DNA of 64,000 nt. Origin: Bradyrhizobium sp. sGM-13 (GTDB taxonomy: Bacteria; Pseudomonadota; Alphaproteobacteria; Rhizobiales; Xanthobacteraceae). This document shows, piece after piece, positions 9,096 through 20,680 of this stretch. How positions within the stretch are numbered: the first letter of the stretch is position 1; every line of letters begins with the position of its first letter. The position numbers and the translations under genes were made by a program. The DNA is taken from NCBI RefSeq assembly GCF_018398875.1, contig NZ_JAGWDK010000026.1, positions 26,741 to 90,740 of the forward strand, in the 5' to 3' direction. The notes under the pieces were generated by a model. That model was not told the origin of the DNA and made no database searches. It was given only the letters and a program-made list of their open reading frames with translations.

Positions 9096-11306
9096 ATGGA
9101 CCACGCCACCCGCCAAACCAGCTCATCGGCCTCGTCGACCCGCGTCGTCGACGTGCTGGTGCCGGTCGCGCTCAATCAGAATTATTCCTACCGCGTGCCA
9201 CGCGGCATGGAGCTGAAGGCGGGCGACGTGGTCTGCGTGCCGCTCGGGCCGCGGGAGGTGGTGGCAGTGGTGTGGGCGGAGAACGCCAACCCCGATCCGC
9301 GTCTGCACAACCGCCTGAAGGACGTCGGCGAAAAGCTCGACGTGCCGCCGCTGAAGGAGGAGTTGCGCAGCCTGGTCGATTGGGTCGCCAATTACACGCT
9401 GTCCGCGCGCGGCATGGTGCTGCGCATGGCTTTGCGGATGGGCGAAAATCTCGGGTCCGAACGGATGCGCCTCGGCGTGCGGCTGGTAGGCCCGGCGCCG
9501 CAGCGCCTGACGCCGGCCCGGCGGCGGCTGATCGAGGTGCTGTCGGACGGTCTGCTGCACGGCAAGTCGGATGCGGCGCGGGAGGCGGGCGTCAGCTCAG
9601 GCGTGGTCGACGGCCTTGTCGATGAGGGAACCCTTGCCATCGAGGCGATGCCGCCGCCGCTGGCGCCGCCGGCGCCCGATCCGTCTTTTGCGCAGCCGGA
9701 ATTTTCCCACCAGCAGCGCGCGGCGGTCGACATGATGCGCGCGCTTGCCGCCAACGGTACGTTTCACGTCGCGCTGCTCGACGGCGTCACCGGATCGGGC
9801 AAGACGGAAGTCTATTTCGAGGCGATTGCGGGAGTCGTCCGGCGCGGCAAGCAGACGCTGATCCTGATGCCTGAGATCGCGCTGACCGGGCAATTCCTCG
9901 ACCGCTTCGCCCAGCGTTTCGGCGTGCGTCCACTGGAATGGCACTCTGAATTGACGCCGCGCACGCGGCAGCGCAATTGGGCCGCGATATCGACGGGTGA
10001 AGCGCCGGTCGTGGTCGGCGCGCGCTCGGCGCTGTTTCTGCCCTATGCGGACCTCGGTCTCATCATTGTCGATGAGGAGCACGACCAGGCCTACAAGCAG
10101 CACGACGGCGCGCATTACCATGCCCGCGACATGGCAGTCGTGCGCGCGCATATCGCCAAAATCCCGATCGTGCTGGCGTCCGCGACGCCGTCAGTCGAAA
10201 CCGAAGTCAATGCACGCAAGGGGCGCTATCAGCGCGTCGCGCTGCCGTCCCGCTTCGGCGGCCAACACATGCCACATATCGAAGCCATCGATTTGCGACG
10301 CGCCCCGCCGCCGCGCGGCCGCTTTATCTCGCCGCCGCTCGCCGAGCAAATCCGGTTCGCGATCGAGAAACGCGAACAGGCGCTGTTGTTCTTGAACCGC
10401 CGCGGTTACGCGCCGCTGACGCTATGCCGCGCCTGCGGCCATCGCTTTGCCTGCACCATCTGCGACGCCTGGCTGGTGGACCATCGGTTTCGCCAGCGCC
10501 TGGTCTGCCACCATTGCGGCTTCTCGATGCCGCGCCCGAATATCTGCCCGCATTGCCAGGCCGAGGAATCGCTGGTCGCGGTCGGTCCGGGCGTGGAGCG
10601 GCTGCAGGAGGAGGCGGCTGCGCTGTTTCCGCAAGCGCGCACCATGGTGCTGTCGAGTGATCTGATTACCTCGATCGAGACCATGCGCAGCGAGCTGAAC
10701 GAAATCGCGGAAGGCCGCGTCGACATCATCATCGGCACGCAACTGGTCGCGAAGGGCCATAATTTCCCGCGACTCAATCTGGTCGGCGTGGTCGACGCGG
10801 ATCTGGGGCTGGGCAATGGTGATCCGCGCGCGGCCGAGCGCACGTTCCAACTGCTCAATCAGGTGATCGGGCGTGCCGGGCGCGATCAGGGCCGCGGCGT
10901 CGGGTACTTGCAGACCCATCAGCCCGAACATCCCGTGATGAAGGCCTTGGTCGCCAACGATCGTGAGGCGTTTTACGCCAGCGAAATCGACTCTCGCGAG
11001 CGCACCGGCTATCCGCCGTTCGGACGGCTCGCCGGCCTGATCATTTCCGCAGGCGACCGGCCGACCGCGGAAGGCTTTGCGCGCCGCCTTGCCGCTGTGG
11101 CGCCGATCGACGAGCGCATCCAGGTGCTGGGACCTGCCGAAGCGCCGCTTGCGGTGATCAAGGGCCGCTATCGGTTCCGGATCCTGGTGAAGTCGCTGCG
11201 CAATGTCGACATCTCGGAATATTTGCGCGAGTGGCTCGCCGGGGGCCCGAAGACCAAGGGCAATCTCAAACTCGAAGTCGACGTCGATCCGCAGAGCTTT
11301 TTGTAA
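9096..11306 (+). CDS. priA: Primosomal protein N' (replication restart helicase PriA)
   Basis: PriA recognises stalled forks and reloads the replisome. The N-terminal 3'-DNA-binding domain (about residues 15-120) is followed by a superfamily 2 helicase. Its Walker A is GVTGSGKTEVYF, its DExH box is VDEEHD, and the conserved SATPS motif is in VLASATPSVET. A zinc-binding insert carries paired cysteines (CRACGHRFACTIC, CHHCG, CPHCQ). Motifs IIGTQLVAKGHNFP and QVIGRAGRD belong to the second RecA-like lobe. The 736-aa length is normal. The gene is divergent from xerC and ends 30 bp before a strong hairpin terminator. Confidence 0.96.
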   Translation: MDHATRQTSSSASSTRVVDVLVPVALNQNYSYRVPRGMELKAGDVVCVPLGPREVVAVVWAENANPDPRLHNRLKDVGEKLDVPPLKEELRSLVDWVANYTLSARGMVLRMALRMGENLGSERMRLGVRLVGPAPQRLTPARRRLIEVLSDGLLHGKSDAAREAGVSSGVVDGLVDEGTLAIEAMPPPLAPPAPDPSFAQPEFSHQQRAAVDMMRALAANGTFHVALLDGVTGSGKTEVYFEAIAGVVRRGKQTLILMPEIALTGQFLDRFAQRFGVRPLEWHSELTPRTRQRNWAAISTGEAPVVVGARSALFLPYADLGLIIVDEEHDQAYKQHDGAHYHARDMAVVRAHIAKIPIVLASATPSVETEVNARKGRYQRVALPSRFGGQHMPHIEAIDLRRAPPPRGRFISPPLAEQIRFAIEKREQALLFLNRRGYAPLTLCRACGHRFACTICDAWLVDHRFRQRLVCHHCGFSMPRPNICPHCQAEESLVAVGPGVERLQEEAAALFPQARTMVLSSDLITSIETMRSELNEIAEGRVDIIIGTQLVAKGHNFPRLNLVGVVDADLGLGNGDPRAAERTFQLLNQVIGRAGRDQGRGVGYLQTHQPEHPVMKALVANDREAFYASEIDSRERTGYPPFGRLAGLIISAGDRPTAEGFARRLAAVAPIDERIQVLGPAEAPLAVIKGRYRFRILVKSLRNVDISEYLREWLAGGPKTKGNLKLEVDVDPQSFL

Positions 11307-11336
11307 CGCCCTCCCCCTCCAGGGGAGGGTAAACAA

Positions 11337-11370
11337 AAAGGCCTGCCGTCATTTGCGACGGCAGGCCTTT
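11337..11370 (+). terminator. Rho-independent terminator after priA
   Basis: A perfect 14-bp stem pairs AAAGGCCTGCCGTC with GACGGCAGGCCTTT around a 6-nt loop, followed by TTTG. The A-run on the other side means it could also work for the convergent RlpA-like gene. A smaller CCCTCC/GGAGGG hairpin lies just before it. Confidence 0.85.
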
Positions 11371-11456
11371 GTTGCCGCGGAAAGTTCCGCAGGCGGTTAC
11401 GCAACGCAACGCTTACGCGATCTGATGGACCGGAAAACGGCGCGCGACCGCGCGCC

Positions 11457-11951
11457 TTAGATGACCTCGGCGGTGACGTGGCCGACGCCGGCGCCGGTCA
11501 GGCCGATGGCCCGGGCAGCCCCCTTGGACAGGTCGAGCACGCGTCCCCTGATGAAGGGACCACGGTCGTTGATCGTGACGATTACGCTCTGGCCGCGATG
11601 GGTGACGCGGAGCTTGGTGCCGAACGGCAGCGAGCGGTGGGCCGCGGTCATGGCGTTCTGGTTGAAGCGCTGTCCAGAGGCGGTCTTGCTGCCGGATTCA
11701 TTGCCGTAAAACGAGGCCTTTCCCGAGAAGCCGCGCCCGGTGCTCTGGGAGCCGATCGAGGCATTGGCGTTCAGCCAGTCGCCGCTAGCCGTTTTGGCCT
11801 TGCTGGCGTGATGGTGGTGATGGCGATGATGCCTGGATTTTGCAGAAGCTTCGGTGATGGCGCCACCGACCAGGAGAGTTGCGGCGATCAAGGCGAGCGC
11901 CGTGCGCGACCGGGTTAGAGTTCCCGGCACAACATTATTGGTATGCAACAT
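11457..11951 (-). CDS. rlpA: RlpA-like septal ring / double-psi beta-barrel lipoprotein-type protein
   Basis: This is a 164-aa exported protein. The N-terminal signal region is about residues 12-38 (RTALALIAATLLVGGAITEA). A histidine-rich stretch (HHRHHHHH) follows, and then an RlpA double-psi beta-barrel domain (about 75-164) contains GKASFYG, ASGQRFNQNAMTAAHRSLPFG and VTINDRGPFIRGRVLDLS. RlpA proteins bind or cleave denuded glycan at division sites. No lipobox cysteine and no SPOR domain are present, so this is a minimal form; enzymatic activity is not assured. The conserved Asp of the NDRGPF motif is present. It is convergent with priA and monocistronic. Confidence 0.85.
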   Translation of the reverse strand: MLHTNNVVPGTLTRSRTALALIAATLLVGGAITEASAKSRHHRHHHHHASKAKTASGDWLNANASIGSQSTGRGFSGKASFYGNESGSKTASGQRFNQNAMTAAHRSLPFGTKLRVTHRGQSVIVTINDRGPFIRGRVLDLSKGAARAIGLTGAGVGHVTAEVI

Positions 11952-12592
11952 TAAACTAGTCCCTCAGATAGTATTTGCCACATACGTGACAAATGGAACC
12001 CCCGTCCCAACTTCAGGAGGCCGTTTGATGAGGCAATGAGGCGTGAATTGGGCAGTAAATCGGGAATGTATCGCCTGGCATATCTTGTTACCGTCGAGCG
12101 ATATTCCGTAATCTTGTACATTAATAGGTTTTTAACCAATTCAATACTTATTATTACTTAACAATACAGTCATCACAGATCACGTGAAGATTTGCGCAAG
12201 TAATGATCAAATGGAGGCGGGCCGCCCGATTCGTTCCGAACGCTATCGGTCATAGCGGCCATGCAAATACGGGTGGAACAAATCGGCTGGTCGGGGACCG
12301 CTCCAGAGCGCCTGCAACCGCCGGACTCAAAATTCCGGCGCGCCGATCCCATCAAGCGCATTCGACCGGGCCTGAAAATTGACGTGCGACAAGGCATCGT
12401 CCGCATGCGCCGTCATGTTGCACCTGCGCGATTGCTATGTTAGCAAAGCCGCGATTTTAACGATCTCGGTACCTCTCGTGCCGGTCGAAAATCGAAGTCC
12501 CGCTTGAATTCCAAGGGCTTGGATCGCTAGGCGCCGCTACCCGTGGCGACGGTTTTTCCCTTGCGAGTTTGACATCTGAAAAGAGCGTCTCT
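11952..12592. other. Long intergenic region between rlpA and atpH
   Basis: This stretch of 641 bp separates the divergent rlpA and atp operon and should contain promoters for both. The part at about 12100-12175 is notably AT-rich for this genome and includes runs such as TTATTATTACTTAAC. I find no convincing protein; short open frames here lack ribosome sites and have shuffled-looking composition. No clear sigma-70 boxes could be fixed by eye. Confidence 0.5.
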
Positions 12593-13152
12593 GTGGCTGC
12601 TGAAGATCCGTCCGTTTCGGGAGTGTCCGGCCGTTATGCTACGGCCTTGTTCGAGTTGGCGCGCGAGGAGAAATCCATCGACGCGGTAAGGGCCGATCTC
12701 GATAAATTCGAGGCCATGCTGAACGAAAGCGCCGATCTCAAGCGCCTCGTCCGCAGCCCGGTCTTCTCGGCAGATGCGCAGGCCAAGGCGCTCACTGCCC
12801 TGCTCGACAAGGCCGGAATTACCGGCACTTCCGCCAAATTCCTTAAAGTGTTGACTGCCAATCGCCGGCTGTTCGCCGTGGCCGATGTGATCCGCGCCTT
12901 TCGCGCGCTGGTGGCGAAGTTCAAGGGCGAGGCGACCGCTGACGTCACCGTCGCCGAACAGCTCAGTGACAAGAATCTCGACGCGCTGAAGACCGCACTG
13001 AAATCGGTGACGGGCAAGGACGTCGCGCTCAACGTGAAAGTCGATCCCTCCATCATTGGCGGCCTTGTGGTCAAGCTCGGCAGCCGCATGGTGGATAGCT
13101 CGCTTCGCACCAAACTCAATTCGATCAAGCACGCGATGAAAGAGGCAGGCTG

Positions 13153-13153
<1 letters not shown>
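12593..13153 (+). CDS. atpH: ATP synthase F1 subunit delta
   Basis: The delta subunit joins the F1 head to the peripheral stalk of the F0F1 ATP synthase. The 186-aa protein has the family's all-helical N-domain (SGRYATALFELA near the start) and the C-terminal FRALVAKFKGEATADVTVA and GGLVVKLGSRMVDSSLRTKL segments. I place the start at GTG 12593 (encoding MAAEDPSVSG), which matches related proteins as I recall them; an upstream TTG at 12569 would add eight residues. Its stop overlaps the atpA start by one base (TGATG). F0 genes are not in the window, as is usual for alphaproteobacteria, where F1 and F0 operons are separate. Confidence 0.95.
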
Positions 13154-14682
<1,529 letters not shown>

Positions 14683-14776
14683 GAATTTGCCGTTGCGGCC
14701 CGGCTGCTAGCCGGGCCCGACGAAAGAGTGGCTTGCGGTCGGATCCTCGAGGTCTGATCGCCGGGGTGAACTGAGA

Positions 14777-15658
14777 ATGGCTTCACTTAAAGACATGCGG
14801 GTCCGCATCGCCTCGACCAAGGCGACGCAGAAGATCACCAAGGCGATGCAGATGGTCGCGGCGTCGAAGCTTCGGCGCGCGCAGAGCGCCGCCGAAGCGG
14901 CCCGGCCCTATGCCGAAAAGATGGATGCGGTGATTTCCAACATCGCCGCTGCTGCCGCCGGCTCGCCCGGCGCTCCGGCGCTGTTGGCCGGCACCGGCAG
15001 GGATCAGGTGCATCTGCTGCTCGTCTGCACCGGCGAACGCGGCCTGTGTGGTGCGTTCAATTCGGCGATCGTGCGTCTGGTCCGTGAGCGCGCGCTGTCG
15101 CTGATGGGCCAAGGCAAGGACGTCAAGATATTCTGCGTCGGTCGCAAGGGCTACGACCAGCTCCGCCGCACCTTCGATAAGCAGATCGTCGAGCACGTCG
15201 ATCTGCGCGGAGTTCGCCAGCTCGGCTTCGTCAACGCCGAGGATATCGCCAAGAAGATCCTGGCGCGGTTCGAAGCCGGCGAGTTCGACGTCTGCACGCT
15301 GTTCTATTCGCGTTTCAAGTCCGTCATCGCGCAGATTCCGACCGCCCAGCAGGTCATTCCGTTGGTGGTCGAAGAGCGGGCCGCCAATGCCGGTCCGTCG
15401 ACCGCTTACGAATATGAGCCGGAAGAAGACGAGATTCTAGCTCGGCTGCTGCCGCGCAATCTTGCGGTGCAGGTCTTCCGCGCGCTGCTGGAAAACAACG
15501 CCTCTTTCTACGGCGCGCAGATGAGCGCGATGGATAACGCCACCCGCAACGCCGGCGAAATGATCCGCAAGCAAACCCTGGTCTACAACCGAACCCGTCA
15601 AGCCCAGATCACCAAGGAGCTGATCGAGATCATCTCCGGCGCCGAGGCGGCGGTCTAG
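14777..15658 (+). CDS. atpG: ATP synthase F1 subunit gamma
   Basis: This is the rotor shaft of F1. The N-terminal helix has MASLKDMRVRIASTKATQKI and ITKAMQMVAASKLRRAQ, and the C-terminal helix has SAMDNATRNAGEMIRKQTL and NRTRQAQITKELIEIISGA. Both are the diagnostic coiled-coil ends of AtpG. The middle contains TGERGLCGAFNSAI. The 293-aa length is normal for the group. It is third in atpHAGDC. The 94 bp between atpA and atpG contain a GC-rich small hairpin (GGCCCGGCTGCTAGCCGGGCC) that might modulate transcript stability. Confidence 0.97.
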   Translation: MASLKDMRVRIASTKATQKITKAMQMVAASKLRRAQSAAEAARPYAEKMDAVISNIAAAAAGSPGAPALLAGTGRDQVHLLLVCTGERGLCGAFNSAIVRLVRERALSLMGQGKDVKIFCVGRKGYDQLRRTFDKQIVEHVDLRGVRQLGFVNAEDIAKKILARFEAGEFDVCTLFYSRFKSVIAQIPTAQQVIPLVVEERAANAGPSTAYEYEPEEDEILARLLPRNLAVQVFRALLENNASFYGAQMSAMDNATRNAGEMIRKQTLVYNRTRQAQITKELIEIISGAEAAV

Positions 15659-15712
15659 CGCACGAATCAACCGACGGTCGTTCAAGTACAGAATTTCGAA
15701 GGAGAGCAATTC

Positions 15713-17155
<1,443 letters not shown>

Positions 17156-17163
17156 GGAGCGAT

Positions 17164-17233
17164 TGGCGAATAGGGAGTAGCGGAAGCGCTGCTCCCGTTC
17201 TTTCCAACTCGCTATTCGCTACTCGCTACTCGC
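17164..17233. repeat. Palindromic intergenic repeat, family C copy 1
   Basis: The segment contains GGCGAATAGGGAGTAGCG and then CTATTCGCTACTCGCTACTCGC, which pair as an imperfect long inverted repeat, with a smaller GGAAGCGCTGCTCCC hairpin inside. A relative with the same GCGAATNGCGAGTAG / CTACTCGCC logic lies at 35936-36012. It interrupts the atpD-atpC gap without separating the genes into different orientations. Confidence 0.6.
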
Positions 17234-17242
17234 AGGTTCTCC

Positions 17243-17650
17243 ATGGCTACCTTTCATTTCGATCTCGTCTCGCCCGAAAAGCTCGCCTTCTCCGGTGAGG
17301 TCGATCAGGTTGACGTTCCCGGCGTGGAAGGCGATTTCGGCGTGCTGGCCGGCCACGCACCGGTCGTGGCGGCGATCCGCCCGGGTATCCTGACCGTCAC
17401 GTCAGGCGACGCACATCAGAAGATCATCGTGCTCGGTGGGCTCGCCGAGATGTCGGAAAACGGACTGACCGTGCTGGCCGACGTCGCTACCTCGATGGCC
17501 GAGGTCGATCGCGCGCAGTTCGCCGAGACCATCGCCGAGATGGAAGCCAAGCTTGCCGAGAAGGAAGGCACCGAGCTCGATCACGCCATCGAGCGGCTGG
17601 ATCACTTCAAGAGCATCCAGATCGAGCTCAACGCCACCGCTATGCACTAA
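17243..17650 (+). CDS. atpC: ATP synthase F1 subunit epsilon
   Basis: Epsilon is the central-stalk regulatory subunit. The 135-aa sequence opens with TFHFDLVSPEKLAFSGEVDQVDVPGVEGDFGVLAGHAP, shown here only by its short landmarks FDLVSPEKL and GDFGVLAGHAP, which mark the beta-sandwich domain. It then has the helical C-terminal hairpin (AETIAEMEAKLAEKEGTELD). It is the last gene of the operon, and a hairpin terminator follows within 50-80 bp. Confidence 0.95.
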   Translation: MATFHFDLVSPEKLAFSGEVDQVDVPGVEGDFGVLAGHAPVVAAIRPGILTVTSGDAHQKIIVLGGLAEMSENGLTVLADVATSMAEVDRAQFAETIAEMEAKLAEKEGTELDHAIERLDHFKSIQIELNATAMH

Positions 17651-17695
17651 GCCCCGGGGCACCGCTCCGGGGCGCAATGAAGGCCCTGTTTTTGC

Positions 17696-17730
17696 AGCGC
17701 TCGTCACCCAGTGACGGGCGCTGAGCTTTT
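17696..17730 (+). terminator. Probable terminator of the atp operon
   Basis: AGCGCTCGTCAC pairs with GTGACGGGCGCT (one G-T mismatch type position) around a 3-nt loop and is followed by GAGCTTTT. A second GC-only hairpin (GCCCCGG/CCGGGGC, 17651-17673) precedes it right after the atpC stop. Confidence 0.7.
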
Positions 17731-17784
17731 GCAGCAGTATTTCTCTCGCAACACCGCCGCCGGGGCACGGCCGGAACCGCTCAG

Positions 17785-18891
17785 CTAGCGTCGCTGAACC
17801 GAGCCGTTGCTCTGGCTACTGCTTGCTTCGGTGGCCGGTCCCACAGCAACGGTAACAATCTGAGGCGCACCGGAACGCTCGACGGTCAATCGCACCTGTT
17901 CGCCTATTCGCGCGAGTCCGATCCGGTTTCTCAATTGCGCGGCTGAGTGAATGGGGCGATCGTCCGCCTTCAGCACGATGTCGCCTTTACGCAGGCCCGC
18001 CAATTCGGCCGGCGAGCCCGGGCTGACTTCGGCTATCCGCGCCCCCTCGCTGCGTCCGCCGTCCGTTGCGGGATTTAGTTCGCGCAAGGAGATGCCGATC
18101 CGGCCACGCTCGACGCGCCCGTTCTCGACAATCTGATCCATTACGCGCCGCGCCATATTGACGGGGATTGCAAAGCCGATGCCGACATTGCCGCCGGCCG
18201 GTGAAATGATCGCTGAATTGATGCCGACGAGCTCGCCCTTCAGGTTGACCAGCGCGCCACCCGAATTGCCCGGGTTGATCGCCGCATCCGTCTGGATGAA
18301 ATCCTCATAGCCATGTTTGCCGAGTCCGGTCCGGCCGAGTGCACTGACGAGTCCGGAGGTCACGGTCTGGCCAAGGCCGAACGGGTTGCCGATCGCGAGC
18401 ACGAAGTCGCCGACTTCGAGCGCGTCGCTGTCGCCGAACGCGATCGCCTTCAGCGCGGTCGGCGATTGAATCCGCAACACGGCAATGTCGGTGCCAGGGT
18501 CGCGCCCGACAACCTTGGCCGAGAACTGCCGGCCGTCCTTGGTCTTGATCTGAACGGTGGTGACTTGGTCGACAACATGATTGTTGGTCAGGACGTAGCC
18601 CTTCTGCGCGTCGACGATGACCCCGGAGCCGGTAGCGTTGATTTCCTTCTCAAGCTGTTTCGGGACGTCGAAGAATTCCCGGAACAGCGGATCGCGATAG
18701 AGCGGATTGTCCTGACGGATCTTGCCGTGGACAGCGATGTTGACCACAGCCGGGGTGACCTCGCGAACCAGCGGCGCCAGCGTCGGCACCGTGCCGCCGG
18801 TTCGCAAGTTCGGAATCTGTCCCGAGACCGGAGTTGCAATGGTCGCGGCGCCGACCAGGCCCGCCAGCACAATCGCGAAAAGTCGGTTCAC
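17785..18891 (-). CDS. Do-like (HtrA/DegP family) periplasmic serine protease
   Basis: This is a trypsin-like quality-control protease for the periplasm. From the GTG at 18891 the protein is 368 aa and starts with a compact signal peptide (NRLFAIVLAGLVGAATIATP). The catalytic triad is visible: His in TNNHVVD, Asp in DPGTDIAVLRI and Ser in NPGNSGGALVNL. One PDZ domain follows (GISLRELNPATDGG to the end), unlike the two of DegP, so the layout is closer to DegS/HhoB-type proteins. The frame stays open upstream, so ATG 18972 is an alternative start. It lies downstream of the Hsp20 genes on the same strand, so a shared stress role is plausible. Confidence 0.9.
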   Translation of the reverse strand: MNRLFAIVLAGLVGAATIATPVSGQIPNLRTGGTVPTLAPLVREVTPAVVNIAVHGKIRQDNPLYRDPLFREFFDVPKQLEKEINATGSGVIVDAQKGYVLTNNHVVDQVTTVQIKTKDGRQFSAKVVGRDPGTDIAVLRIQSPTALKAIAFGDSDALEVGDFVLAIGNPFGLGQTVTSGLVSALGRTGLGKHGYEDFIQTDAAINPGNSGGALVNLKGELVGINSAIISPAGGNVGIGFAIPVNMARRVMDQIVENGRVERGRIGISLRELNPATDGGRSEGARIAEVSPGSPAELAGLRKGDIVLKADDRPIHSAAQLRNRIGLARIGEQVRLTVERSGAPQIVTVAVGPATEASSSQSNGSVQRR

Positions 18892-19030
18892 GTGGGTTCT
18901 CGTCCGCGGATTAAGAAGGGTTCGGATCAGGAGCCGGCTTGCGGTGTCGCGCCATGCTGCAAGGCAAGCCATGGCGCCGCCCACAAGGCGGCTGCGTGGT
19001 TGACCCATGCAATGGCCAAAATGGTTGGTG

Positions 19031-19360
19031 TCAGCATGATGAAAGCCCCCGAATGGCGGTTTTCCAACGCGGCCGCCATCGCGTGCTGATTTCGGTACGC
19101 GGCCGAAGCTCTTCATCGCCGTCAAGCTGATGCAGAGCGGCGAGAATGTCGGCGAGACGGATGGTGTGATCCATGCCCGGAATCTCGCGCAGGTTCGGGC
19201 AGGATTCGACCGCGAACATGTCAGATGCCCATGATGACAAGATCACCCGCTTCTCGGCGTCGGAAAGCTGCTGGTCGTGCAATACTTCCTTTGGGGAGCC
19301 GTAATGTGCGGCGGGATGAAATAAGGCAAATTCAGTGGTGCTCAGATCGGCCTTGCTCAT
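19031..19360 (-). CDS. Hypothetical 109-aa protein in the heat-shock cluster
   Basis: No named family is recognised. The ATG at 19360 has a good AAGGAG site seven bases upstream. Features include FHPAAHYGSPKEVLHDQQLS, then a helix-like DAEKRVILSSWASDMFAVES, and a basic, Trp-containing tail (RWRPRWKTAIRG). It is soluble and mixed in charge. The gene sits 80 bp downstream of an hsp20 gene and 139 bp upstream of the Do-like protease, on the same strand, so it is probably part of a stress-response transcript. I recall similar small proteins beside hsp20 genes in Bradyrhizobium. Confidence 0.75.
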   Translation of the reverse strand: MSKADLSTTEFALFHPAAHYGSPKEVLHDQQLSDAEKRVILSSWASDMFAVESCPNLREIPGMDHTIRLADILAALHQLDGDEELRPRTEISTRWRPRWKTAIRGLSSC

Positions 19361-19440
19361 CGATAGAGTCTCCTTGCTCTCCTTTCGATCGAGATGTTGG
19401 TGGTGGTGGGCGACGGCGCACTGCGCCGCCGCCACTCTCG

Positions 19441-19941
19441 TCATTGGTTGACGATCGGGATGCGCTTGACGCCCGAACGAGCCTGTTCGGATTTCGGCAG
19501 CGTGATGGTCAAGACGCCGTCATGGAATTTGACCTCGGCCTTGTCTTCTACGACGCCGTCGAGCGGGATCTGCCGTTCGAACGCGCCATAATAGCGTTCG
19601 GTGAAGTATTTGCCGCCATTGTCGGTCCGCTCGGACTTCTTCTCGCCGCGCAGCGTCAGAACGCCATTGGCGATTTCGACCTGAACGTCTTTTTCCGTCA
19701 GTCCGGGCAACTCAGCCGAAACCTTCAGCTCCTTGTCGGTTTCGTTGAGCTCGATGCTTGGCCATCCGAAGCGACCTTCCATCAGCGGGGTGCCGAAACG
19801 GGCAGGCGTCCCGAAGCCGCGGAAAACGTCGTCGAACAGCCGATTCATCTCCCGGTGCAGGGTGAAGAAGGGATCGAAGCTGTCGCGCGTAGGCGCAAGC
19901 TCCTGGTTTCTCGACCAGGGAATCAAACTGCGAAAAGCCAT
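19441..19941 (-). CDS. Hsp20/alpha-crystallin small heat-shock protein
   Basis: This 166-aa ATP-independent holdase prevents aggregation of unfolding proteins. The N-terminal arm (PFFTLHREMNRLFDDVFRGFG) leads into an alpha-crystallin domain from about residue 57 (GWPSIELNETDKELKVSAEL) to 155. The PGLTEKDVQVEIANGVLTLRG-like beta strands and the GVLTITLPKSE end are characteristic. AAGGAGGACATT precedes the ATG. The gene is 91 bp downstream of another hsp20 gene and probably shares its heat-shock promoter. It belongs to the typical class with an intact GVLTI motif. Confidence 0.95.
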   Translation of the reverse strand: MAFRSLIPWSRNQELAPTRDSFDPFFTLHREMNRLFDDVFRGFGTPARFGTPLMEGRFGWPSIELNETDKELKVSAELPGLTEKDVQVEIANGVLTLRGEKKSERTDNGGKYFTERYYGAFERQIPLDGVVEDKAEVKFHDGVLTITLPKSEQARSGVKRIPIVNQ

Positions 19942-20032
19942 AATGTCCTCCTTACAGAGATTGCTGATGTTGCTTGCATTGGCTTGCGCGCGGCCGGTTA
20001 TCCGCGCACCAAGCCGGTATTGCCGAAGCGGC

Positions 20033-20488
20033 TTAAGCCGCCTTCTGCTCGATCTGGTGGGAAGCGCCGGCGTTGCCGATCGGGATGCGCCGCGGCTTCA
20101 TCGCGTCAGGCACTTCGCGAACGAGATCGACGATCAAGAGACCATCCTTGAACGAGGCCTGCTTGACCTGCACATAGTCGGCGAGATTGAACACCCGCCG
20201 GAATGGCCGAGCCGCGATGCCGTGATAGAGGTATTCGCGTTGCTCGGCGTCGGGCTTCTTGCCCTCGATGATCAGCGTGTCGCGTTCTGCGGTTACGGTA
20301 ATATCGTCCATGCCGAAACCGGCGACCGCGAGCGAAATCCGGTAGGCGTCTTCGCCGCAGCGTTCGACATTATAGGGCGGGTAATTGTCGTCGGCCGAAT
20401 GCCGCAAGCTGCTGTCGAGCAGGTCGGCCAGATGATCGAAGCCGATCGTGGAACGCCACAGGGGCGAGAAGTCAAAGGTCGTCCTCAT
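20033..20488 (-). CDS. Hsp20 small heat-shock protein, IbpA/HspA type
   Basis: This 151-aa Hsp20 starts MRTTFDFSPLWRSTIGFD, the N-terminal pattern of the IbpA-like class A proteins of rhizobia. The alpha-crystallin domain runs from about YNVERCGEDAYRISLAVAGF to DGLLIVDLVREVP, and the C-terminal extension contains the IPI anchor (RRIPIGNAG). Start at ATG 20488 is supported by an AGGAGG site; a TTG six bases upstream is less likely. The 5' leader fits a ROSE thermometer and an RpoH-like promoter lies upstream, so translation and transcription should both rise with temperature. Confidence 0.95.
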   Translation of the reverse strand: MRTTFDFSPLWRSTIGFDHLADLLDSSLRHSADDNYPPYNVERCGEDAYRISLAVAGFGMDDITVTAERDTLIIEGKKPDAEQREYLYHGIAARPFRRVFNLADYVQVKQASFKDGLLIVDLVREVPDAMKPRRIPIGNAGASHQIEQKAA

Positions 20489-20595
20489 AACCAAGTCCTC
20501 CTAAGAGCAAGATGGATACGAAGGAGCGTCGGATACCGTCCGGCGCCCACTCAACTCGCCGGACCCAGGCTGGCATCCGGCACCGCTGTCCGCGG
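20489..20595 (-). promoter_or_regulatory. ROSE-type RNA thermometer leader
   Basis: On the minus strand the leader ends UUGCUCUUAGGAGGA shortly before the ATG. The UUGCU...AGGAGG pairing is the diagnostic final hairpin of ROSE elements, which masks the Shine-Dalgarno sequence at low temperature. GC-rich hairpins precede it (CGGCGAG, GGCGCCGGACG, GACGCTCCTTCG). ROSE elements are well established in Bradyrhizobium hsp20 leaders. The exact limits are estimated from the proposed promoter. Confidence 0.82.
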
Positions 20596-20602
20596 CAAAA
20601 AT

Positions 20603-20632
20603 CGAATTAGAAATTGCTCGAAAAGTTTCAAG
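20603..20632 (-). promoter_or_regulatory. RpoH (sigma-32)-like promoter
   Basis: On the minus strand CTTGAAA (20632-20626) is followed after about 15 bases by CTAATTCG (20610-20603), a fair match to alphaproteobacterial RpoH promoters (CTTG-N17-CYTATNT). Transcription would begin just upstream of the ROSE leader and run into the two hsp20 genes. Confidence 0.65.
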
Positions 20633-20680
20633 ACGTCGGGAAAAATTTTGGGTCGCGCCGTCACGCCGGCGGTCGGACGC

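Noticed and set aside
12261..12443. 60-codon plus-strand frame upstream of atpH
   Set aside because: No ribosome site and no protein-like pattern; it lies in a probable promoter region.
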